Below, in pieces: positions 51,765-60,033 of a stretch of DNA of 64,000 nt; position 1 is the first letter of the stretch; each line of letters opens with the position of its first letter. Made by a program: the position numbers and the translations under genes. Below the pieces are notes generated by a model. It did not search any database, was not told the DNA's origin, and worked only from the letters and a program-made list of their open reading frames with translations. This DNA is from Melastoma dodecandrum (lineage: Eukaryota > Streptophyta > Magnoliopsida > Myrtales > Melastomataceae): positions 2,634,001-2,698,000 of the forward strand of contig JARUPY010000292.1 in the NCBI GenBank assembly GCA_029817715.1. Direction: 5' to 3'.

Positions 51765-52652
51765 TCAGGCCGCGAGCCCCAGGAACCCGGCCAGGGCCTT
51801 GGAGAATTCCGGCGTGCGCAGGTAGCCGTAGGATTTGTGCCGGTTCTCGGTGCCGTCCGGCCTCCGGTAGGCGTTGATCACCGGCACGTCCCGGACCCGC
51901 ACGCCGGCTTCGTTCGGCGCGTAGATCTCCGCGAGGTCGTCGCCCACCGTGGCGATGTCCTGGCGGTCCATCAGGTTGGTCCAGGCGGTGAGCGCCGCCG
52001 GCACGCGCAGGGCGCCGTGCTCGTCGGCGAGCTTCAGCTTCAGCTCGGCGAGCCCGAGCGGCGAGCCGAGGGTCACCAGGGCGCAGCGGGGCAGGGGCGT
52101 CCCGTCCACCTCGGCGGCGCGCAGCACGTCGTAGGCGATCAGGCCGCCCATCGAGTGCGCGGCGATCAGCACATCGTCGGCCGCGGCCTCGGCGAGGGCC
52201 GCGCGCAGGCGTTCCCGCGCCGCCGCCCGGAACCCCGCATCCTCGTAGTAGCCCCAGAGGTCGTCGAGGCGGTATTCGAGGATGAGGTCGTCCACGGGGG
52301 TCAGCCCGGCGGCCTCCTCCAGGTAGGAGAGGCCGCGGTAGATCCGATCGGTGAGCGTCGGCGCGGCCCTGGCGGGCTCACCCGCAGGCGAGGGGAACGG
52401 GCCGAGGCCGTAATCCGGGCGGTAGGGCTCGCGGTTGCGGTCGCCCGAGAGCGGCTGCGGGTAGCGGAGATCCGCCCAGTACACGAAGGTGAAGGGCAGG
52501 CCGGCCTCCGGCACCCGCATCCCGCGGTTTCGGTCGAGGCCCTCGCAGATCGCGGCCTGCCACCAGCCCGACTTCTCGTCGCGCGGCGGCTTGTTGGCGA
52601 GCCCGTGGATGCCGATGATGTGCGCCCGACCCAGTGTCCGCTCCCAGACCAA
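51765..52652 (-). CDS. Alpha/beta hydrolase, lipase/PGAP1-like
   Basis: This 295-aa hydrolase starts with strand 1 and the oxyanion region HIIGIHGLANKPP and has the nucleophile elbow LIAAHSMGGLIAYDVLRAAE (about 165-185, GxSxG-like AHSMGG). A strand with LVTLGSPLGLAELKLKLA follows, and a probable catalytic His is in ENRHKSYGYLRTPEF near the end. It appears soluble and intracellular, with no signal peptide. The start is TTG and uncertain. The reaction is unknown; an esterase or lipase acting on membrane or lipid substrates is plausible. Confidence 0.75.
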   Translation of the reverse strand: MVWERTLGRAHIIGIHGLANKPPRDEKSGWWQAAICEGLDRNRGMRVPEAGLPFTFVYWADLRYPQPLSGDRNREPYRPDYGLGPFPSPAGEPARAAPTLTDRIYRGLSYLEEAAGLTPVDDLILEYRLDDLWGYYEDAGFRAAARERLRAALAEAAADDVLIAAHSMGGLIAYDVLRAAEVDGTPLPRCALVTLGSPLGLAELKLKLADEHGALRVPAALTAWTNLMDRQDIATVGDDLAEIYAPNEAGVRVRDVPVINAYRRPDGTENRHKSYGYLRTPEFSKALAGFLGLAA

Positions 52653-52803
52653 CGAGACTGTGGCGGGGCAGATAGGGCGGCGACGCGCGGGCGGGACTGC
52701 GGCTTAGTTTCCGGGCGAATACCGATGCGGCGTGCGAGAACCCGCTCCGGTCGGGGTGCGCCAGGACGGAGACCCGTCCGGCAACGGCCGTCCCGCCGAT
52801 CCC

Positions 52804-52920
52804 CCTCATGCTGAGGTGCCGCGCATCCGCCGCGAAGAAGCCCTCCAGGGATCGCGCGCGGGCTGGAGGGCTCGTTCGAAGCCTCCGCTGCGCTCCGGCG
52901 CCTCAGGACGCGGGGAATCG
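52804..52920. repeat. Palindromic repeat (family 4) upstream of the hydrolase gene
   Basis: CCTCATGCTGAGGTGCC begins the unit, and GCCCTCCAG / CTGGAGGGC (about 52841 and 52862) form a central hairpin. A degenerate inverted end, GCGCCTCAGGACGCGGGG, closes it. It resembles repeats common in this genus and lies in the 318-bp gap between the hydrolase start and prs stop; no gene is seen there. Confidence 0.6.
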
Positions 52921-52970
52921 GTGGGATCGGTGGGATCGCCGTGTGCCGGGCCCCAGCGACCCGGAGCGGC

Positions 52971-53489
52971 TCAGTCGAACAGGCTGGAGACGCTGGATTC
53001 CGTCGCGGTCCGGCCGATCGCCTCGCCGAGCAGCGGCGCGATGGTCGCCACCCGGATGTTGCGGGCGAGCTTGACCGCCTGCGTCGGCTGGATCGAATCG
53101 GTGATCACCAGCTCCTTCATCCGCGAGGCGGCGATGCGCGAGACCGCGCCCCCCGAGAGCACCCCGTGGGTGATGTAGGCCGAGACGTCCTTGGCGCCGG
53201 CATTGAGCAGCGCCTCGGCGGCGTTGACCAGGGTGCCGCCCGAATCGACGATGTCGTCGACCAGGATGCAGGAGCGGCCCTCGACCTCGCCGATGATGTT
53301 CATCACCTCGGACTCGCCCGGACGCTCCCGGCGCTTGTCGACGATGGCGAGCGGGCAGTCGATCCGCTTGGCGATGGCCCGCGCCCGCACCACGCCGCCG
53401 ACGTCGGGGGACACCACCATGCGGTCCCCGCTCGGCAGCCGCTCCTTGATGTCGCGCACCATCACGGGGGCGGCGAACAGGTTGTCGGT

Positions 53490-53525
<36 letters not shown>

Positions 53526-53915
53526 GAGGTCGAGGGTCAGGACGCGGTCAGCGCCCGCCTCGGTGATCAGGTTCGCCACCAGCTTGGCCGAGATCGGGGT
53601 GCGGCCCGAGGTGCGCCGGTCCTGCCGGGCGTAGCCGAAATAGGGAATCACCGCCGTGATGCGCCGGGCCGAGGACCGGCGCGCGGCGTCGATCATGATC
53701 AGCAGCTCCATCAGGTGGTCGTTCGCCGGGAACGAGGTCGACTGGACGATGAACACGTCCTCGCCGCGCACGTTTTCCTGGAGCTCGACGAAGATCTCCA
53801 TGTCGGCGAAGCGCCGGACCATGCACTTGGCGAGCGGCAGTTCGAGATAGGCCGCGATCGCCTCTGCCAGGGGCCGGCTGGCATTCCCGGCGACGATCTT
53901 GATCGAGGATTTCAT
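52971..53915 (-). CDS. prs: Ribose-phosphate pyrophosphokinase
   Basis: This makes PRPP from ribose-5-phosphate and ATP, feeding nucleotide, histidine and tryptophan synthesis. The 314-aa length is normal. It has [20 protein letters not shown], the ATP-site loop [40 protein letters not shown], the ADP-sensing and catalytic [11 protein letters not shown] region, and the PRPP signature [20 protein letters not shown]. The ATG at 53913-53915 gives the standard N-terminus; longer frames add unrelated residues. Chromosomal housekeeping gene. Confidence 0.97.
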
Positions 53916-54093
53916 GCGAAGGACTTCATGGGCGGCCGCTCTCGCGCGGCCGGGCTGCCCGCCGCGCTCCGATGACCGGCCCGCGACAGACCGGCACAAT
54001 CCGATGACGGGCGAGGCTCTTAGCAGCGGGCTCGAAGTGTCACAATGCCTTCACGCAGCCTCTCCGCAGGCCCCCGACGTAGGCCGGCCCCGC

Positions 54094-54333
54094 TCAGGGA
54101 ACCTGCGGCTCCAGCAGCCGGTGCAGGTGGACCACGAAGTAGCGGGTCTGAGCGCTGTCCACGGTGGCCTGCGCCTTGGCCCGCCACGCGGCCTGCGCGG
54201 AGGCATAGTCCGGGAAGATACCGACGATGTCGAGATTCGCGATGTCCCGGAACCGGACGCCGTCGAGATCCTGCAACTCGCCGCCGAAGACGAGATGCAG
54301 CTTCTGGTCGCTGTCGATCGCCGTCGTCGCCAT
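54094..54333 (-). CDS. DUF4170 family protein
   Basis: This 79-aa protein begins MATTAIDSDQKLHLVFGGEL and includes the DUF4170 pattern: LHLVFGGELQDLDGVRF, then VGIFPDYASAQAAWRAKAQA and TVDSAQTRYFVVHLHRLLEP. The family is confined mainly to alphaproteobacteria and its role is unknown. Length matches exactly. It lies 178 bases upstream of prs on the same strand and might share its promoter. Confidence 0.9.
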   Translation of the reverse strand: MATTAIDSDQKLHLVFGGELQDLDGVRFRDIANLDIVGIFPDYASAQAAWRAKAQATVDSAQTRYFVVHLHRLLEPQVP

Positions 54334-54499
54334 GGCCGAATCCTCCGCTCACGCCTCCGCGCTCACCCGGGCGCTCGCAAATGGCGGACCTGCGGTCAAG
54401 CCTGAACCTCCGCGGCCGGGCCTCGATGCGATCGCCGATCCTGCGCGCGTGCGGAGCGGCGGGGCGAAACCCGCGCCGCGCCGTGATAGGGAGCGGCGC

Positions 54500-54907
54500 A
54501 TGACAGCAAGGCCTTTCCCCATGGCGGTCCTGACGATCGCCCTCGCCGCCATGCCGGCCCTGGGACAGCCGGCAGGCCGGCCATCGGGCCGGGCCGGGCC
54601 CGAAAAAGGCACCTCGGACAAGGGCGGCCCCGACCGGCGGGGCGGGCCGCCGGTGATCGGCTGCCCGTCGCTCGCCAATTACCGGATGCTGATGCAGGGC
54701 GGGGCGCAGGCCGCGGCCGCGCAGATCGCCGATCCGAAGGCGGATCATCTCGGCTGCACCGTCCTGCCGCGGGCGGACATCACCGGCATCGCCGATCGGG
54801 TCAACCTCGGCGGGCAGAGCTACGATTGCGCCAGCCTGCGGGCCACCACGGCCTGCCACTGGGTCGAGGCCGGGGCCTCCGGCCGCCCCGGACCCGCCAA
54901 CCGCTGA
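54500..54907 (+). CDS. Secreted Gly-rich protein (135 aa), hypothetical
   Basis: The product has a signal peptide (MTARPFPMAVLTIALAAMPA LGQPA), then a low-complexity Gly/Arg/Pro stretch (about 26-52). A compact C-terminal domain follows (CPSLANYRMLMQGGAQAAAA; DPKADHLGCTVLPRADITG; YDCASLRATTACHW) with four cysteines able to form two disulfides. I know no family with certainty. The ATG at 54500 starts the signal peptide. It stands between divergent DUF4170 and convergent 54921 genes. Confidence 0.65.
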   Translation: MTARPFPMAVLTIALAAMPALGQPAGRPSGRAGPEKGTSDKGGPDRRGGPPVIGCPSLANYRMLMQGGAQAAAAQIADPKADHLGCTVLPRADITGIADRVNLGGQSYDCASLRATTACHWVEAGASGRPGPANR

Positions 54908-54920
54908 GGACGCGGTCCCG

Positions 54921-55232
54921 TCAACGCAGGTAGCCCCCGGCGCGCAGGTCGCGCTCCACGGCCTCGTGAACGGCCTGAAGGGGGTTGTCGTTCGTGGCGG
55001 CCGGCGCCTGCAGGGGCGGCATCGGGGCGAGCTTCGTGTCGAGCCCCGGCAGGATGGTGGGTCCGGCCTGCGCCTGGGGGCGCGAAAGCCGGCGCGCGGC
55101 CAGCGTCCGCAGGGCCGCACGGGCGCCCGACGGGAGGAGCGTGGCGAGCCGGTCCAGCATGGCCGGCCTCGGCGTCGGCGCTTGGCCGGCGGCCGCCGGG
55201 GGCGGGACGAGGGCGTCGGGACGGTTCTTCAC
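54921..55232 (-). CDS. Hypothetical Pro/Ala-rich protein (about 103 aa)
   Basis: The first third is Pro/Ala-rich (RPDALVPPPAAAGQAPTPRP), followed by a helical basic segment (MLDRLATLLPSGARAALRTL) and an end, ATNDNPLQAVHEAVERDLRA plus GGYLR, that looks conserved. The start is unclear: GTG at 55230-55232 is used, but a TTG further upstream or the internal ATG at 55158-55160 are alternatives. It is soluble. No family is recognised. Confidence 0.5.
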   Translation of the reverse strand: MKNRPDALVPPPAAAGQAPTPRPAMLDRLATLLPSGARAALRTLAARRLSRPQAQAGPTILPGLDTKLAPMPPLQAPAATNDNPLQAVHEAVERDLRAGGYLR

Positions 55233-55558
55233 GGGATCACCAGCAGGACGACCGATCACGGGAAACGACGCAAGAAACTGACCGTTCCGATTGGTCAGTA
55301 TTGCCAAATTCCCCGCGTCTGTCGCCTCGATGACGACGGTAATTGATCGATCGGTTCAGACTGTATGAAGATGACCGGGGAATACCGGCTCGCGGAGCCG
55401 GATCCTTTGCGTTCGTGTCCCGGCAGAACGCACTGCCCGCGTCGACGTGGCTTCGGGGCGGCTGCGACCGGGCGCGGTTCATCGCGGGACACCCCGGATC
55501 CGCCGCGGCTGCAGGCTCCCGGGAAGACGGCCCGGTGGCGCCGGACCGGCGATTCCGT

Positions 55559-56605
55559 TCAGGCGTGAACGGGCTGGATCACGTTCCGCAGGGTGCCGAG
55601 GCCGACGATCTCGGTCTCCATGACGTCGCCCGGCTTGAGGAATTCCGGGGGCTTGCGGGCGTTGCCGATGCCGGGCGGCGTGCCGGTGGCGATGATGTCG
55701 CCCGGCACGAGGGTGAGGCCGTGCGACAGCTCGGCGATGACGCGCGCCACCTTGAAATACATCTGCTGCGTCGAGGCATCCTGCTTCACCACGCCGTTGA
55801 CCCGCGTGATCAGGTGCAGGTTGGCGGGATCGAGGTCGGAGGCGGGGACGATCCAGGGACCGAACGGCCCGTGGCCGTCGAGGCTCTTGCCCTTGAACCA
55901 CTGGCCGCCGTGCAGGGTGCGCTGCATGTCGCGGGCGGTGGTGTCGTTGATGACGCTGTAGCCGAAGACGTGGCCCATCGCGTCGGCCTCCCGGATGTTG
56001 CGGCCGGCCGTGCCGATGATCACCGCGAGCTCCACCTCCCAGTCGATCGCGGTCGAGACCTCCGGGTCGTACGGGATCGGGTCGTAGGGCCCGTTCACGG
56101 TGTTCACGCCCTTGGTGAAGAACACCGGGTGCGCCGGGTACTCGGCATGGGTGCCGCGGACCGCCTGCCCTTCGGCGAAATGCTCCAGGTAGTTCCAGCC
56201 CACGGCGTAGATGTTGCGCGTCGGCGCGGGGATCGGCGCCAGCAGCCGGACGGTCTCGACCTTCGGCCCGTCGCCGGAGGCGGCGGCGCGGCGCACGGCC
56301 TCGAGGGCCTTCGGGCCGGCGGCGATCAGGGAGACCATCTGCGCCGGGTCGACGCCGGGGATCGCCGCCCGCGACAGGTCGACGACGCGGCCGTCCCCGC
56401 GCACCACGCCGAGCCGGGGGGCGGCGCCCGGGTCGGGCAGGAAGGTGACGAGGCGGAGGGCCTCGCCGCCCGCGGGCGGGATCGGGCGGCCCGGACCGGG
56501 GGCGGGGGTCTGCGCGTCGGGCGCCAGGGCGGTGGCCGGCGTCGCAAGCGCACCGGCCGCCGTCACGGCCGCGGAGAGGTGCAGGAAATCGCGCCGGGTG
56601 TTCAT
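55559..56605 (-). CDS. Fumarylacetoacetate-hydrolase-fold protein with Tat-like signal
   Basis: This 348-aa enzyme belongs to the FAH superfamily, which cleaves or decarboxylates beta-diketo acids with Mg2+. The metal ligands are visible in IDWEVELAVIIG (E-x-E) and a following Asp; other motifs are NIYAVGWNYLEHFAEG, HPVFFTKGVNTV, VFGYSVINDTTARDMQ and GDIIATGTPPGIG. Unusually, it begins MNTRRDFLHLSAAVTAAGAL, a twin-arginine export signal, and a 70-residue domain precedes the catalytic part. Export of an FAH enzyme is rare. It is divergent from the dctPQM operon, so it may act on the same carboxylate in the periplasm. Confidence 0.87.
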   Translation of the reverse strand: MNTRRDFLHLSAAVTAAGALATPATALAPDAQTPAPGPGRPIPPAGGEALRLVTFLPDPGAAPRLGVVRGDGRVVDLSRAAIPGVDPAQMVSLIAAGPKALEAVRRAAASGDGPKVETVRLLAPIPAPTRNIYAVGWNYLEHFAEGQAVRGTHAEYPAHPVFFTKGVNTVNGPYDPIPYDPEVSTAIDWEVELAVIIGTAGRNIREADAMGHVFGYSVINDTTARDMQRTLHGGQWFKGKSLDGHGPFGPWIVPASDLDPANLHLITRVNGVVKQDASTQQMYFKVARVIAELSHGLTLVPGDIIATGTPPGIGNARKPPEFLKPGDVMETEIVGLGTLRNVIQPVHA

Positions 56606-56667
56606 GGGTCGTCCTCCGCCGCGCCCGCCGCTCGCCGGGGCAGTGCGCGCGGGGAGCTTCGAATACG

Positions 56668-56682
56668 TGCATTCAAAATGCA
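56668..56682. promoter_or_regulatory. Operator candidate near the FAH promoter
   Basis: TGCATT-CAA-AATGCA is an inverted repeat with six-base arms, 63 bases before the FAH start. The core ATTCAAAAT recurs at 56826 near dctP. Two such sites around a divergent promoter suggest one regulator (GntR-like spacing), but no regulator gene is in the window. Confidence 0.5.
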
Positions 56683-56825
56683 ATCCCGGGACGCGACCCT
56701 TGCCGGGTGCGTGTCAGCGCATGCCGCGCTCCGTCGTGGCCGCACCGCCGGACTGGAGGAACGGTCCGATCCGTCAGGGAGCGTGCCGCTTTCCGGCTTG
56801 TCGCATCGGCGGCCGCCTGTAAGCC

Positions 56826-56836
56826 TATTCAAAATA
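56826..56836. promoter_or_regulatory. Operator candidate near the dctP promoter
   Basis: TATT-CAA-AATA, an 11-base inverted repeat sharing ATTCAAAAT with the copy at 56668, lies 40 bases before the dctP start codon. Confidence 0.45.
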
Positions 56837-56875
56837 CGATTCGCGCCGGACGCAGGATCGACCTGGGAGAATGCC

Positions 56876-57892
56876 ATGAAAGTCCTGTTCCTCGGCACGC
56901 TCGCCTGCGCCTGCGCCCTCGCGACCCCGGCCGCCGCAGCTCCGGCCGCCGCCCAGGCGCCGATCGTGATCAAGTTCAGCCACGTCGTGGCGCCCGACAC
57001 GCCCAAGGGCAAGGGCGCGCTGCGCTTCAAGGAACTGGCCGAGCAGCGCACCAACGGCAAGGTGAAGGTGGAGGTCTACCCGAACAGCCAGCTGTACAAG
57101 GACAAGGAAGAGATGGAAGCGCTGCAGCTCGGCGCCGTGCAGATGCTGGCGCCGTCGCTGTCGAAGTTCGGGCCCCTCGGCGTGAAGGAATTCGAGGCCT
57201 TCGACCTGCCCTACATCTTCCCCAACGAGCAGGTGCTGCGGCGTGTCCAGGACGGGCCGATCGGACAGGGCCTGTTCAAGAAGCTCGAATCCAAGGGGAT
57301 CAAGGGCCTGGGCTACTGGGACAACGGCTTCAAGATCCTCACCGCCAACAAGCCCATGCACGCCCCCGAGGACGTGAAGGGTCTGAAGTTCCGGATCCAG
57401 TCCTCGAAGGTGCTGGAGGCACAGTTCAAGCAGCTCGGCGCGCTGCCGCAGGTCCTGGCCTTCTCCGAACTCTACCAGGCTCTGCAGACCGGCGTGGTCG
57501 ACGGCCAGGAGAACCCGCCGTCGAACGTCACGACCCAGAAGCTCAACGAGGTGCAGAAGCACGCCACGCTGACCTACCACGGCTATGTCGGCTACGCGGT
57601 GATCGTGAACAAGGGGTTCTGGGACGGCCTGCCGCCCGATATCCGCACGACCCTTGAAGGGGCGATCAAGGACGCGACCGCCTACGAGCACGAGATAGCC
57701 GACAAGCAGAACGAGCAGGCGCTCGCCGACATCCGCGCCACCGGCAAGACCGCGGTCTACACGCCGACCGAGGCCGAGAACGCCGCGTGGCGCAAGGCCC
57801 TGGCGCCAGTCCAGCGCGAGATGGCGTCCCGGGTCGGCAAGGACCTCGTCGCGGCGCTCAACAAGGAGGCGGACGCCGCGCCGAACAACTGA
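56876..57892 (+). CDS. dctP: TRAP transporter substrate-binding protein DctP
   Basis: This 338-aa periplasmic receptor has a signal peptide (MKVLFLGTLACACALATPAA) and DctP features: IVIKFSHVVAPDTPKGKGAL, VEVYPNSQLYKDKEEMEALQ, the carboxylate-binding region GLKFRIQSSKVLEAQ with its Arg, and LYQALQTGVVDGQENPPSNV. It is of the C4-dicarboxylate/lactate-type branch. ATG at 56876 follows GGGAGAATGCC. It leads dctPQM and is divergent from the FAH gene. Confidence 0.94.
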   Translation: MKVLFLGTLACACALATPAAAAPAAAQAPIVIKFSHVVAPDTPKGKGALRFKELAEQRTNGKVKVEVYPNSQLYKDKEEMEALQLGAVQMLAPSLSKFGPLGVKEFEAFDLPYIFPNEQVLRRVQDGPIGQGLFKKLESKGIKGLGYWDNGFKILTANKPMHAPEDVKGLKFRIQSSKVLEAQFKQLGALPQVLAFSELYQALQTGVVDGQENPPSNVTTQKLNEVQKHATLTYHGYVGYAVIVNKGFWDGLPPDIRTTLEGAIKDATAYEHEIADKQNEQALADIRATGKTAVYTPTEAENAAWRKALAPVQREMASRVGKDLVAALNKEADAAPNN

Positions 57893-57927
57893 CCCCGCGC
57901 CCCTGACCCCATGCCCGGGCGCCCGAC

Positions 57928-58515
57928 ATGCTGCTGAAGATCCTCGACCGGCTCGAAGAGCTGCTGATCGGCACGTTGATGGCGGCCGCCACCATCATCA
58001 CCTTCGCCACCGTGGTGCATCGCTTCCTGTCCGGCATTCCGGCGCTGCAGGACTACACCGACCGGATCGACTTCGGCTGGTCGCAGGAACTGTGCATCTA
58101 CATGTTCATCTGGGTCGCGAAGTTCGGCGCGGCCTACGGGGTGCGCACCGGCATCCATGTCGGCGTCGACGTGCTGGTCAACCGCCTGCCGCCGGGTGCG
58201 CGCCGGGTCATGGTCCTGGTCAGCCTCGCGGCGGGCGCGCTGTTCACCGGGATCGTCGGTACGCTCGGCGCCAATTTCGTCTGGCGCATCAGCCACACCG
58301 ATCAGACGACCCCCGACATGGAGATCCCGGTCTGGATCGTCTACCTCGCGATCCCGCTCGGCTCCTACCTGATGTGCTTCCGCTTCCTCCAGGTCGCCTG
58401 GACCTTCGTGATGACCGGGCACCTGCCGGCCCGTGACCACGCCCACGTCGACGGCGTCCAGACCGTCGAGGGGGTCGACCCGATCCAGCTCGGCGGCGAG
58501 GGAGGCCCCGCATGA
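57928..58515 (+). CDS. dctQ: TRAP transporter small permease DctQ
   Basis: This 195-aa protein has four helices (about 14-36, 55-77, 88-110, 130-152) with RIDFGWSQELCIYMFIWVAK at the typical second helix and VRTGIHVGVDVLVNRLPPGA after it. It helps hold DctM and the receptor. The start lies 35 bases after dctP; its end overlaps the dctM start by four bases (ATGA), so Q and M are coupled. Confidence 0.94.
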   Translation: MLLKILDRLEELLIGTLMAAATIITFATVVHRFLSGIPALQDYTDRIDFGWSQELCIYMFIWVAKFGAAYGVRTGIHVGVDVLVNRLPPGARRVMVLVSLAAGALFTGIVGTLGANFVWRISHTDQTTPDMEIPVWIVYLAIPLGSYLMCFRFLQVAWTFVMTGHLPARDHAHVDGVQTVEGVDPIQLGGEGGPA

Positions 58516-59795
58516 GCGGCCTGATCATCTTCGGGTTGCTCATCGCCCTGATGCTCACCGGCATGCCGATCTCGATCGCGCTCGGCCTGACGGTGCTGAC
58601 CTTCCTGTTCACCCTGACGCAGGTGCCGATCGAGAGCGTCGCGCTCAAGCTCTTCACCGGGATCGAGAACTTCTCGATCATGTCGATCCCGTTCTTCATC
58701 CTGGCCGGCAACTTCCTGGCCCATGGCGGGGTGGCGCGGCGGATGATCGCCTTCACGACCTCGCTGGTCGGCCACTGGCCGGGGGGCCTGGGGCTCGCCG
58801 GGGTGGTCGCCTGCGCGCTGTTCGCCGCCGTGTCGGGGTCGAGCGTGGCGACCGTGGTGGCGATCGGCTCGATCATCCTGCCCGCCCTGGTGGCCGAGGG
58901 CTATCCGAAGCGCTTCGGCGCCGGGGTGATCACCACGTCGGGGGCGCTCGGCATCCTCGTGCCGCCCTCGATCATCCTCGTGCTCTACGGGGTGTCGACG
59001 AATTCCTCGATCGGCAACCTGTTCCTGGCCGGCGTGATGCCCGGCCTCGTGCTGTCGTTCATGCTCGGCGCCGTGACCTTCGTGATCGCCAAACGGCGGG
59101 GCTACCCGCGCCTGCCGCGGGCGAGCTGGGGCGCGCGGCTGCGGGCGTTCCGCGAGAGCATCTGGGGCCTGTTCCTCGTGGTGATGGTGATCGGCGGCAT
59201 CTACGCCGGCATCTTCACGCCGACCGAGGCGGCCGCGACCGCCGCCGTCTACGCCTTCGTCATCGCGGTGTTCGTCTACCGCGACCTGAAGCTGTCGGAC
59301 GTGCCCCGCGTGCTCCTCGCCTCGGCGAACATGAGCGCGATGCTGCTCTACATCATCACCAACGCGGTGCTGTTCTCGTTCCTGATGACCTCGGAGAACA
59401 TCCCCCAGGCGATGGCGGCGTGGCTGATCGCCATGAACTTCAGCCCGCTGGTCTTCCTGCTGGTGGTCAACATCATCCTGCTGATCGCCGGCAATGTGAT
59501 GGAGCCGTCCTCGATCCTGCTGATCATGGCGCCGATCCTGTTCCCGATCGCGGTCAAGCTCGGGATCGACCCGATCCATTTCGGGATCATCATGGCGGTC
59601 AACATGGAGGTCGGCCTGTGCCACCCGCCGGTCGGGCTCAACCTGTATGTCGCGAGCGGGATCGCCCATATGGGCATCTCCGAGCTGACCGTCGCGGTGT
59701 TGCCCTGGCTCCTGACGATGCTGGCCTTCCTGGTCCTGGTGACCTACTGGCCCGCCCTGTCCCTGTGGCTCCCGCGGGCCCTCGGGGCAATGTGA
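58512..59795 (+). CDS. dctM: TRAP transporter large permease DctM
   Basis: This 427-aa channel subunit has about 12 helices. Typical DctM segments are FFILAGNFLAHGGVARRMIA, ALFAAVSGSSVATVVAIGSI, GALGILVPPSIILVLYGVST, GIFTPTEAAATAAVYAFVIA and MEVGLCHPPVGLNLYVASGI. With DctQ and DctP it imports a carboxylate by sodium symport. The substrate is unknown; the divergent FAH gene hints at a keto- or sugar-acid. Confidence 0.95.
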   Translation: MSGLIIFGLLIALMLTGMPISIALGLTVLTFLFTLTQVPIESVALKLFTGIENFSIMSIPFFILAGNFLAHGGVARRMIAFTTSLVGHWPGGLGLAGVVACALFAAVSGSSVATVVAIGSIILPALVAEGYPKRFGAGVITTSGALGILVPPSIILVLYGVSTNSSIGNLFLAGVMPGLVLSFMLGAVTFVIAKRRGYPRLPRASWGARLRAFRESIWGLFLVVMVIGGIYAGIFTPTEAAATAAVYAFVIAVFVYRDLKLSDVPRVLLASANMSAMLLYIITNAVLFSFLMTSENIPQAMAAWLIAMNFSPLVFLLVVNIILLIAGNVMEPSSILLIMAPILFPIAVKLGIDPIHFGIIMAVNMEVGLCHPPVGLNLYVASGIAHMGISELTVAVLPWLLTMLAFLVLVTYWPALSLWLPRALGAM

Positions 59796-59847
59796 GAGCG
59801 GGGCAGGGGGTTTAGGACAGAGGGCTTGGGGCTTGGGACAGGGGGCT

Positions 59848-59940
59848 TGGCGGAAGCGGATGGGAATCGAACCCACCGTACGCTGTTGGCGTACCGCTGG
59901 TTTTGAAGACCAGGAGGGCCACCAGACCCCGTTCGCCTCC
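59848..59940 (-). tRNA. selC: tRNA-Sec (anticodon UCA)
   Basis: On the minus strand the sequence begins GGAGGCGAACGGGG, has the anticodon stem-loop CTGGTCTTCAAAACCAG (anticodon TCA), a long variable arm (GTACGC-CAACA-GCGTAC), the T loop GGGTTCGATTCCC and a 3' end TCCGCTTCCG followed by an encoded CCA (59848-59850). The UCA anticodon and 93-nt length identify selenocysteine tRNA. No selenoprotein gene is recognised within this window. It lies between dctM and a Gfo/Idh/MocA gene. Confidence 0.95.
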
Positions 59941-60033
59941 GGATCCGGGGGTATGGCCCGCCACGGGCAGGGTCAAGGTCCGGTCGGCCGCGGGCCGCCG
60001 CCGAAGCGTGGGGAGCGCGCAAAGGTCGCGCCC

